This document shows, piece by piece, positions 16,133 through 26,960 of a stretch of 64,000 bases of DNA. Made by a program: the position numbers and the translations under genes. The DNA is from Lates calcarifer. Its lineage: Eukaryota; Chordata; Actinopteri; Centropomidae. The stretch lies in NCBI RefSeq assembly GCF_001640805.2, contig NC_066837.1, positions 22,167,804-22,231,803 of the forward strand. Reading direction: 5' to 3'. The notes under the pieces were generated by a model that saw nothing but the letters and a program-made list of their open reading frames with translations, was not told the origin of the DNA and searched no databases. The first letter of the stretch is position 1. Each line of letters begins with the position of its first letter.

Positions 16133-16275
16133 GACCATAGACTGTATATAGTATGTAAACAGTCTGCATATTAAATATAGACACTCAATGGGTGGGACTT
16201 AAAACCTCGCGTGTTTCCATGGGGATGAAATGAACTGACGATGTAACTCACGTCAAAGTGTGTTTCTGGGTTTTA
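16133..16275. repeat. Teleost MITE-like repeat fragment
   Basis: The string GACCATAGACTGTATATA followed by a short GC-richer body (ATGGGTGGGACTTAAAACC, then a CGATG/ACGTCA-like stretch) matches my memory of a very common short non-autonomous element in fish genomes that begins with this terminus. The opposite terminus was not located, so the copy is probably truncated. Confidence 0.45.
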
Positions 16276-19200
16276 AACGGCCTTCAACTTGTACGTGAAA
16301 TGTAGGTCTGCTACATTACATAGGCTAGTAGCCATAACAGATACATTTTACCTTTACATAAAATATTTTATCAAACCCACAACAGAGGATTCTCACACCA
16401 GAGATGGACACAGACCAACATTATAACAAAATGATTCAGCCTGTTCATATTCTGTATATGTAATATGAAGCCATACTACATTACTACATCACTTATACAA
16501 CAACCATAAAACTTCAAAATTAATGTGGTACATATAATAATGATAATAATAATAATATCAATACTAACAACAACAATAATAATAGTAGTAGTTATTAGTA
16601 GTAGTGGTAGTAGTAGTAGTAGTAGTTGTTGTTAAATGTACTCATAATCATGTGTATATTCATTTCAGTTATGAAGCTTTGTTTAGATAAAGTCATAATT
16701 TCAATGCATTAATTGAACATATTTACACATGCACACACTTCACACTTAATACAATGTAATATAATATCATACATTAAATCAGGATTTAAACCAGCTAATG
16801 CTGCATTCATGTCATATGGGATGGTTGGTAGACATGGCAAAGATTATTATTTTAACTACTTGCCTACTACTTCTGACAGCCCTCTGTAACCCCCACATCT
16901 TACTACCCATGACAACTATTTGCATCACCTTTTTCCAACAGCCCTTTGGCACAAAGCCTTCAACTTGCAGTGTGAGTTTTAAGAAGCCACCTACAACCCC
17001 AGCTGCCAAGTACAGCTTCCAAGCGCGGCTGTGGTCCCAAATTCCACCTACAGCCTGACTTAAATAAAGAACAGGTTACTTTTAAAGCACTCCCACATGT
17101 AGTTAGGGATTTTAGCACAGCTGCTATTTTTGATGGATAGAGCTGGGAGATGTGCTGGCTCATGATTCAATGCATCACACTGAGGGAATGACATCATGCA
17201 GGTCTTCACTCGGCTCTTAAAACTTGGAGCTAAAGATACAGCTATTCTGTGATTACTGACAATGATGAAACATGACAAGGTGGTGACAACTGGGTCTGAA
17301 GTGAGGAGAGTAGTTGTTTCATGTGTTGTCTTTTCAGAATCATATTCACAGAAACTCACACCCTGGACACCAGTTTTACAAACCTTCTTTATGTTGTAAC
17401 TCAGAGTAGTTCCATTGTTGTGTATGACTCTTAGCATTTCTGAATTTTCAGTGTTTCTTCATTAGTTTCATAATTTACTTGTGTTTTATCCATTAGCTGC
17501 ATATTTCCTAAAAGAGCCACTTGTGCAGTCAAAGTGATGTTTTCTATGTTTTCTTTAGTAGTTTTCTGCAGTGCATTGACCTCTCTGTCACCATACATAC
17601 CTCTACTCTGTAATAGTTGAATGTACAGCTGCATCTCAATGAAGTGGATGCATTAGTGCAACACAAAGGACAAGGAGGCTGAAGAAAGATCAGTTCAATG
17701 ACCACACAGTAAGTAAAGGAAAATGCACTGATGTATTAGCCACTTTGTGCAAATCACATTACATTTATGTTATGCTGCCATAAAACAGTGACAGTGCTAT
17801 CATTATAAGAGCATCTCAAAAGAAAAATACCAGGGCTTTTTTTCACATTTGGGTATTTACATGATTAAAACTTAGTTATATAGGATAATATTTCATAAAA
17901 ATCATGTGATGATAATATATCCATTGTACAATATCAGAGCACACACATGTACAAAAACAAAGTTAGTAATTTAGTTTAGTCTTACAGCAAGAAGATATTG
18001 CCACAACACGAACAAGGGGACTGCTCTTTGAATTCAGTTGAATAAAACTGTTCTGGAGTTAATTCATTCTTGAACAAGTGATGGAAACTGCAACCCTCTG
18101 GTCAAATATGAAGGATCACTATTGTAAACAGTATACATGAAATGTTACCAGTTAAAGTCACAGTGATGGATGGCAAAATGCTTTGTCTGTATTCGGTAGA
18201 ATTTGAAGTTTAAGTAGATCCTGAATGACAGAATACATGAGATGCTCCATTAACCTCAAACTAAGTGTATGTAATGCTCATAGTATTATTGAATCCAGAA
18301 AAATCTAGAGAACATATATGTGAACACACTGAAACTGCTGACAAAACAGTCCAACCTTAATGTCCATTTAGTAGATGTTACAAAGCTTTCAGTCATATCA
18401 CATGGCCTTCCTCTGTAGATGAGGTTTGCCCAGTTGTCATGGAATTGTAGGTATTTCGATTTTCCATTTGTGAGCACTTGAGATTGTTTTGTCAACTGTT
18501 GCTTGAATCAGGTTTTAAACTCAACACTGAAATGGTTAATTTCCTTCAATATGTATATCAAAATTCTAGAAAACACTCAAAATACGTTAGTTTTGACAAA
18601 ATACATTACCTTTAAACTGTGCTTTTACATGCATCTCAAATATCACAATGCCCAGACAAGATCAGCGTTGATAAAGTGCAAAATCACAATCTCCGACAGT
18701 AGACTCTATACTGCAGAATATCTATTGCAGTATTAAATGGCTTTTTATGATATGCGTATTAAAAACTAGTTATCCATGAGCTGTAGACCTTTTAAATCAC
18801 CTAGCAATCCTCCAAACTCTGTTAAATACATGACATTTATCAGTACACATGGTGAAATGTGTCACACTGTCCAACAGCACTGATAATGGGATGGAGATAC
18901 AGAGAGAAAAACACTATGAGAGTCCTTTGAGGCTTTCCAGCATGAAATACAGAGGCCAAGCAAGCTTTGTGGGTGTATGCAGGTAATTTACATAAACATC
19001 CTAAGGGTTTTTTTCTGAGTTGTAGCAGGCATCAGCAAGCATCACCGATGAACAGGCATCAGTAAGCAACAGCACTGATTTAGAGCTGCTCAGGCAAAAC
19101 TTCACTACATTCAAATCATCCTTTAATTTCACAGCACATCATTCAGTTACTCCCCTTCAATACCACAGTGGACTCTGATTTTAATCTTTGTCCCATATAT

Positions 19201-19612
19201 CATAACAGTATTCTTCCTCATACACTCCTTGCCAGTATATTTACACATTACAATTAAGACTGCATGTGCTTATCTGTGCTGGGCAAAATAATGCACCATA
19301 AATACCATCACTGTATGACAAAATACCTTTGACTGTGGAAGCTGCATCACTTTCTCTTTCCTCTCTTGTGATTTCACATCCAGTCTGACTGATAAAAGAG
19401 GCAATCAAGACCATTTCAACAAAAGAACTACTGCAGTTTTTTTAACATGTGTGCAGAAACACAAATACATTAAACATATTTAGCTCCCACCAAATCCACT
19501 CAGATTGATATGTGATGTCTTTAATATATCCTTCTTCTTCCTCTTAAGTAACACAAATATTCCTCTATTACAAATGTGACTCAAGTATATCCTCTTCAAG
19601 TCTTGTCCCATG
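16276..19612. other. Intergenic region knop1-gprc5b, including the gprc5b 3' UTR side
   Basis: AT-rich non-coding DNA. It contains degenerate trinucleotide tracts at 16538-16634 (ATA-type turning into TAG-type). No frame resembles a known protein; frames at 16798-17437 are short and lack splice-consistent structure. The part nearest 19612 is expected to be the gprc5b 3' UTR because that gene is on the minus strand. Confidence 0.6.
16538..16634. repeat. Compound trinucleotide microsatellite (ATA/TAG)
   Basis: Runs of AATAATAAT pass through AACAACAAC into TAGTAGTAG repeats. Simple sequence, directly visible. Confidence 0.85.
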
Positions 19613-22600
19613 TTACCATAATCGGCGTCCAGTGTAGTTGATTGGGGCCGTGGGCATCTACGAGAGGGGGGGGGGGGGGGTACAATATTGATTAGCTACT
19701 GTATTTAGTGAATGAAAGAGAGTGAAACACACAGAGTGAGTATTCCTGCCATACTTACTGTACCACCATTCATGACCAGAGCCATCTCAGTGGGTTGGTA
19801 AACGTGACCTCTGAAGGCTATGCCAGGACGCATGCTCCCATGGCTGCTGTGGTATGTTCCACTTCTGAGAGCTGACAGACCAAACACAAGTTACAGATGT
19901 CATGTTAACAAGTATCACATGTAAGGATTAGAATAATTCCACTTTGTACAGTACCACTATGACAGGTTACTGTGCCACTGACTGAGACAATCATACATTA
20001 ATCATACTGAAGTATAATTTTTCCACCAGCTGGGTAACTCAGAGGCCCTTCACACTCATAGTAAACCAATACAAGTGATTTTAATTGTTACTGTTTGTTA
20101 GATCTTTTTTCTAGGAGTCTGTGGGTGTCTATGGACACTTTGTTAGCTTGCCGTTAGCTTATTGGAACGCGGAGAGAGTTGCAAAAGGAGGACTAAACAA
20201 CACTGGTTCTGGAAGTCCCATTCATTTTACACACAAAGTTTAATGACTCTGGGAGCACTACTGCAACTTGAAACTTTCCCAAATGAATCAACAATTCAAG
20301 ACATTAAACACTGCATTAAAATATCTAGTCTTAAGGAAAATGATACAAGCCTGTGGATATAAAAAAGTTTGAGGTACAACTTACAGTAACTACAACTGCC
20401 AAGGTGCATTTCAGCAAAAAACATCTAATCGCTTAGCCTAAAACACAGTGACATGCTCTCAGTATTGAGAATGAACTAAAAACACAATCTGCACAATTCA
20501 TTCACTTTTAATTTGTGAAACAGTTTTGGATGCTCATGGGTATTTCAGTATTTTTTCGACCCCTGCTGTGCTAAAACAATCAGACAAAACATGATTTCTG
20601 AGACAAAGTTGAAATAATTGAAATTGGTGGCCTGTATGAAGGCTGCATTATCCAGGAGAATTCCATGTTTCTATGTTAAGCAACACTGAGGCGACTGATC
20701 AAGAGAAAAATTGCAATGGGAACACTGAACAGGGGGAAACAATTCTAGATCCAGTGGCCTCTCCTCTTGTAATGTTATTTCCATCACAGCTCCAGCCACC
20801 TCATACTGAAGTGTAATTGTGACTGAAAACACCTGTGTGGGTGTGCAGTGCCTTTAAGACTATGGCTGTGTCTGAAATCACTCCCTCATTCATTACTCCC
20901 TATATAATTGAAGTTCAATAACTTACTGTATTTTAGAACCATATGAATCACCATCCATTTATGTCATCAAGACAGCTGTACTGTTGCATAACTGTTCATT
21001 TTTGCATCTATAAAATGTGGAGCAATGCATTGTGAATTTATGAGCAGAAAGTACTGTGCCCATTTACTGTTCATGCTGTAAATGGTGCTTTTTTTTTCTT
21101 CATCCAATCGCAGAGATATTTGAGAGCACCATATAGTGGATAAATCACACAGACTATCAAATAAAATGCTGAGGAGTACATATACTGTGCTCTTTAGTAA
21201 ACAGGCAGTGAGACACAGGCTATGTTACTTGTGCTATACAGCAGCCACTGTGCTGTGGAAATGACAGGATATAGGCATATTGAATTCCTCTTTATTTCCC
21301 AATATCATAGTCATTAGATGAGCTGACTGTGAGTGAGTGCAGTGGGACCACAAGCAGGAAACAACAAACAGGTCTTGAAATGATATTCAGTGTCGTTTTC
21401 TTGTTGTTGTTTCTTTATGATGAAAACAGTGAAATATGTTATCTGTGAAGCACTAAAAATGGTGTAACAGAAGAGTTACACAGTCAGTGAACTGACTTAG
21501 TAATGTCTATCAAATGTTAGCTAATGTTAGCTAACATTAGACACTGAATGGTATTACATAACGTCTAGTCAAAACTAGTCAAGTCAAAACTAGTGTGTTA
21601 TTCATTGAACTTGACATTTGCAAGAAGAAGATTGTTATTTCATCTTTTAGGTTTCATGTTTTAAAAGAAAATTACATTTTTGACAACTGGGGTCTTTATT
21701 CTTACAGATCATTTTGACCCATTACTCACTAGCTGTACTGCAGAGATTTTAGACACATAGAGGCTGAAACATGGATTACACTATACTATCTGGTAGTATG
21801 TTACAGAAGCCTTAACACCATCCTTTCAGCCACAAAGTAAATCTTCCCATTACTTGCTAACACAGTGTTATATGACTTTCCTCTCTGACTCCACCATTGT
21901 GCATTGTCTCCTCCTCAGTAAGCTGCACATTGGCCAACAAATATCATCAGTCTCCTGAAGTCTGCTATCTTGCAAGACAGGCTTTATGATTCCACTGCCT
22001 CCACTCTTTGTTTGTCCTGGTTCCTCATGGTTTAGCTCCTCATCTGTGCGTTTGGCTTCAAATAAATATGGAGAGCAATCCAAGTGAAATGACTCAGAAA
22101 TCTCCCTGCAGAAAAGCCTGTTGGATAATCAGGCATTTCAGGAGGTTTAATTGGATTTTGGACTGTGTACAGTAGCTACAGGTCAGCCACACTTTGCTGT
22201 AAACAAACCTACATGGTGCTCACAGTTGTATGGTGATATGGTAGGAAACTTGAAAGGTGAAAAGGACATTAACTGATCTGCAGTGCAACTGATGATTTTA
22301 ATGGAGGGTGAGTTAGTAAAAAGCAACTCAGCTCAGCAACAAATCCAGCAACACTGCAGACACAGCATAACTCTGGACAAATGCAGTTTGTACTGCTGTC
22401 TATTGGTTTTAATGAAATTAAAATGTATTCTGTTTTATTCAAGTTTTAATCAATTTAATTTATTTAATTAAATTAAATGAATGAATGATTTCTATAACTT
22501 ATTCAACTTTAATTCAATTTAAATCCTAATTCAATGTAATAGATTTGATCTAATTTAATGTAATTATTGCTTTAATTTAATTGGACTCAGAATTCAGTTT

Positions 22601-24069
22601 AATAATTATCTGAATTAACCTTTTATCTGAATTTGATTTGTGATTTAATTCAATTTTATTATAATTTCTTCCATCTAATACCATCTTGTTCTTCACACGC
22701 CAATGTACTGTTGAATATTTCATTCCAATTCACTGTCACAGACAGTGAAACTGTTCTCTCAGTCCCTCAGTGAAAGTTGCTCTCAGCATCTCTATGAAAA
22801 CCTCAAGAGGAAATTTTGCTGCCATTTATGAACACAGCTCTAATGAGTTCCAGTTGAAGGTATCATATGACCCAGGTTTAAAAAATGTATACAAACAATA
22901 CACAGCCACACACACACAGATGTTACATAGGCCTACTTGCACTGTGCTCCTCCATAGAAAAGGCCTGATTTTCTGGGAAGGGTCGGTGAGAATGTGCAGG
23001 GAGCTCATCTCCAAAATGTGGAGGAGGGGACGTGTGAGTGGTGTCGAAGAAATCCTGCGTGTTGGACTGCAGGGGCTTCCGGAGACACAGGTGGGTCTCT
23101 GGAATAGCATGGAACAGCAGCAGGATCCAGCCCTGAATGACCAGAGCCACCGCCAGCGCAGGCTCATCCAACACTTTTACATCCTTCTTCCCCCCTCCTC
23201 CTAACCTTTCTCCTTTCCCCCTTCCTCTCAGCGCCTGGCTGCCATAGAGATAGAACCCCAGCCAGGCCACCCACAGCAATGCTGATGCCAGACTGGACAG
23301 GAAGAGCCAGACGGCGTTACACTTCCATCTCCGTTTTTCACTCTCTCCTTCTCTGTCTTCTTCACCCCCACCTCCTGCCTCTGCCCCAAACTCTCCTCCA
23401 CAGAGCACCACCCCCAGAGAAAGCCCCATAGCTATGAGGAGCAGCCCCAGGGTGTAGCTGCATGTCAGAGCAAAGTCCAAAGGTGGATATTCGCAGGCTG
23501 GGTGACCCTCCCGGACAACAGTCAGCAGAACCCATTCAGCAGAGATGATCCCCTGAACCAAGGCCAAGGCCAGGCCAAGCGCTGCCAGGGAGCTGCCAGA
23601 GGGGCTCGTCTTGCCAGCCACCAGCCTCCTGAGCCTCACACCCTGCACTAGCAAGCTGGAGAAACAGAGGGCAAAGAGGGGCCCCCAGAAGGCCCTGCGG
23701 ACCACACAAAGTGCCTGGTTCTTCCCAACCAGGAAAGCCAGAGAGATGGAGAAAATCCCAAGGAGCGTGCCCAGGAGCAGGAGAAGTGGCCCCATGCCAG
23801 GAGCGCCTGGCAGGGTCGGAAATGGAGCGTAGCTTGACTAGCAGGAGCACAGCCAGCACGAGAGAGGTGATGCCACCGCTGCAGGCCACGGCCTCCAGAA
23901 CCACGCCCCAGACCGACTCCAGGTCGCACAGCACTCTGTACGGAGGGTCCACGTCCACGCTGCATCCCCGAGGAGGAGGAGAGGGGTGGGTTGAGCCATA
24001 GCCAATCAGTGACAGGAGGCAGATGATTATAGGGCTGACAGCCATCTTGGAGACACAGAGACAGAACAA
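19613..24069 (-). CDS. gprc5b: G-protein-coupled receptor class C group 5 member B-like, 3 coding exons, apparent frameshift
   Basis: GPRC5B is an orphan seven-pass class C receptor with a short ectodomain. Coding parts in order: 22937-24069, 19759-19871 and 19613-19657. The protein has a signal peptide (MAVSPIIICLLSLIGYG), a short Cys-containing N-terminus (RGCSVDVDPPYRVLCDLES), TM1 near SLVLAVLLLVKL, TM2 from MGPLLLLLGTLLG, TM3 near FALCFSSLLVQGVRL, and TM6/7 ending ILLLFHAIPETH. The tail contains ENQAFSMEEHSA, YQPTEMALVMNGGT and PTAPINYTGRRLW, nearly as in human GPRC5B. Exon junctions join in phase. Between TM1 and TM2, near 23800-23812, the frame changes by +1: one extra base, or two missing. 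Correcting one base gives about 429 aa and makes exon 1 end in the phase needed by exon 2. The segments between TM5/TM6 and TM6/TM7 are longer and Gly/Glu- or Gly/Lys-rich compared with human. Start is 24069 or the in-frame Met at 24045. Confidence 0.85.
19666..19680 (+). repeat. G homopolymer serving as polypyrimidine tract of the last gprc5b exon
   Basis: Fifteen consecutive G on the plus strand are a C-run in the minus-strand transcript, ending CCTCTCGTAG just before the last gprc5b exon. The tract therefore occupies the polypyrimidine position of the 3' splice site. Confidence 0.75.
21521..21540. repeat. Perfect 20-bp palindrome
   Basis: CTAATGTTAGCTAACATTAG equals its own reverse complement. 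It is preceded by a partial direct copy (AATGTTAG at 21513-21520). The word resembles GCTAATGTTAGCTAAC motifs scattered through fish repeats. Confidence 0.9.
22440..22680. repeat. Low-complexity AATTTAATT region
   Basis: About 240 bp composed largely of permutations of AATTTAATTCAATTT, a diverged AT-rich simple repeat inside gprc5b intron 1. Confidence 0.7.
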
Positions 24070-24495
24070 AATGCAGTGATCAGAGACAGAGAAAAGGTTA
24101 AAAGGGAGATAAAGAGAGGCAAGTGCGCAAAGAGGTAAACAAGAGGAGTGAGACTATGGAAGAAGATCCAGAGAGGAGGGTGGCAGGAGGGTGAATGTAG
24201 ATATAAATCATAGTATATTAGTCTATACAAAATCTCTATGAGGCAGATCATCCTGTAGACACAGCATCCATATTAATATCCATTAAATCTGTTATATATC
24301 AGACATTAGTTTGTTTCTCTCTCTTTCAGACACACAAACACAGACTCACGCACTCACAGCGCAGAATAGAACTGCTTTTAGCACTGGGCAATGGTTTCCA
24401 TGGGAACGAGAAACAGCGTGGGCTGTCTACATCGCATACTGGGCTTTTGAGAAGTCGAGTTTCAGTACCCAAAAGCACAGAGAAACGCACGACTA

Positions 24496-24497
<2 letters not shown>

Positions 24498-24542
<45 letters not shown>
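24498..24542. repeat. (CA)n microsatellite
   Basis: About 22 uninterrupted CA dinucleotides upstream of gprc5b. Confidence 0.95.
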
Positions 24543-24545
<3 letters not shown>

Positions 24546-26559
24546 GTTTGTACTCACTTGTGAGGACCCTCATTGACATAATGCATTCCCCAGCCCTATG
24601 ATGAACATAATTTTAACTTTTACCCTATCAAGTGGTAACTGTGAAAACATGATGCAAAACGTTCTCACTTTTAAAAAAATGTCCTCACTGTATGTATAAG
24701 AGCATACACACACACAAATATACACACACATAAATACAAAATAAATAACAACATTAAACAATTTCATTCTTAATTTAAACAATTTCAAACTCACCTCAGA
24801 CAAATTCTTGATTTGAAATCTTGATTATTGAGAGTGAAAAGGCATCATAATTTTCCCAGTCTGCATCACTTGAACTTGTTTAGGTATTTTTGTAATCCTA
24901 GTTAATGAAATCCATGAGGCAGAAAAAGCAAAACGGTTTCCATTTTGTCTTTGAAAATGTCTCTTCTGTCACTCTCTGCGCTCACAGCTCCCACTGTTTT
25001 AAAGTACAAAATAACACACTTTGTGCGACCAATAATGTCCTGCTGCTGCATTGACACGTCCGGCTGCTCCGAGAAGAATCCACAATTATGATGCATGCCT
25101 TGATACTTCACACACCCACATAGTCAAATATATCTTCTGTCTCCCTTTCACTCTTCTCTCTCACTGTCTCTGCCCCTCTCTCGCTCCCTCTGTCCTCCTC
25201 TTCCTATTCATTCTGTCTCCACGTCTGTGTTTCTCTCTCCCTGCTTCACACTGAATCTGCGGAGGTGTCAACAGAGATGCAATCCCTGCCTTACCTCTCT
25301 TCACCCACACATAGGAAGTATAATTTGCTGATGCACCTGTCTTACCAGTAAGAAAATGAGAAATAAGTACAGTATGTAAGCATGGCAATGCACTACCGAT
25401 CTAGTATTAGTCACTCCTTTGCACATCTCGGTGTTGTTTCCCGCTCTCGAGCTCCCACGTCTTCCTCATGCTGCTTATACAATTCTTCCTCACACCCAGA
25501 GCTGTGGCACATGTAGATTCATCACTGATCACCAGAATGGACCAAAACAGTCAGAAGTCTCTTCAGCAGTAAGGTGTCTGCTGATGGTGCGTGTGACAGA
25601 GTGAAGATGGGATTTGGATATAGAGGGGCAGATGGTCAATCCAAACACAGGTGAGCCTTATGGCCACGTGGCCTTGCTAGTAGAGAGTGTTACATAATAG
25701 CCTTGAAGACATGATTCAGCCAAGTCTCCCTTTGGAATGGAGTAATCTCCTCCCCTGGAGGTGGCTTCGTGTGGTACTGGAGAAGGACACAGCATGAGGG
25801 AAACCATGATAAGGAGCAACCATTGTACGAGCTAATTGAGCCAGTTTGTGAGAGATCAGTGTGTGAGAGATTGATGCTGACAGACAGTAGTAAGCTCAGT
25901 GACATAGGAGAAGCCAAAGCTGGTTTGTAGTACACAAATAAACTCTCAGACAGATGCAAGTAAACAAGTGCACACCTGCACCCTGCTGTGCCAGTCAAGA
26001 CAGTCTGATCCAGACAGTGAGTCCTTGCTGTTATCGAATCAACAGGAGCAACTGCTTTGGTTTGTGATGGCAAGGATACGTGAATAAAGACAAGAATGTA
26101 TAAAAATGACCACAGCAAACATGTTGGCTTGTTATGGCAGGAAAACTACAGCCATAATATTAATTATAACCCTGTTCTATTCAAGTGTCCCGCTCAGTGT
26201 GACAGTGAGCCAGAATGCACAATGCCAGGACCATGAAACTGAAGCAGCTAAATGGAATCCAGCCGTCAATGCTTTTATTGTTTACGCCTGTGTTTCTCCG
26301 TACTATGACATGTCAAAATGTTTTCTGTAAAAAACTCCTACTCCAAGTCTGTGTTTCTACATAGCTATCAATAGACTGAAACAGTTACTCCATTAATCAG
26401 CTGATTGCAGCTGATTTGATACGTTTAAATCATGTAGTGAGAATTTGCTGGTTTATTATAAACTGAATGCCTCTCAGTTTTGGACTGTTGGTCACACAAA
26501 ACAAGACTGACAAGCACATTTGTTGACATCAAATTGGACTTTAGGAAATAGTGCTGGGC

Positions 26560-26960
26560 ATTTTTAATGGAATAGTTTGATACTATGTGAAGTGCATATA
26601 CTCACCTTTCCCGCAAAACTGTTGAAGATGTCTGTATGCTAAATGTAAAGCTGCAGCCTACCTTAAAGACTGGAAACAGGGAGAAACAGTTTGACTGGCT
26701 CTGTCCAAAAGGTAACAAAATCTGCCTATCAGCCTCTCTGAAGTGTAAAAACCACAATTTGCTGTTTTATGATTGGTAATATGCTGTACTATTTCTTTGC
26801 CAGTTGCCAGGTAACCAAGACATAACTAGCTCAGATAGCTGATCCCCTGTTTCCAGGCTTAATGCTAAATTGCTAGGGCTGCTGGCTGTTGTTTCATATT
26901 TAGCAGACAGACTTGGGAAAAGTTTGGGAAGCCTTCTAAGATTTAGCTGGAGTCTGATGG
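26560..26960. repeat. Decayed teleost interspersed repeat
   Basis: Characteristic phrases are GTTGAAGATGTCTGTATGCTAAA, the tract around GCTGCAGCC, GGGCTGCTGGCTGTTGTTTC and ATATTTAGCAGACAGACTT. They match a high-copy fish repeat I recall (GCTGGCTGTAGCTTCATATTTAGC type). A related copy is at 54950-55850 (TAGCTTCATATTTAGCATACAGAC). The family name is not known to me. Confidence 0.45.

Larger units (their letters stand above)
19872..22936 (-). other. gprc5b intron 1
   Basis: A 3.06-kb AT-rich intron. It includes a perfect palindrome at 21521-21540 and a strongly AT-biased stretch of AATTTAATT-type words at 22440-22680. No nested gene recognised. Confidence 0.7.

Noticed and set aside
23536..24001. 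Several overlapping frames on both strands at the gprc5b first exon
   Set aside because: Apart from the two minus-strand frames that carry GPRC5B homology, they are by-products of GC-rich coding sequence.
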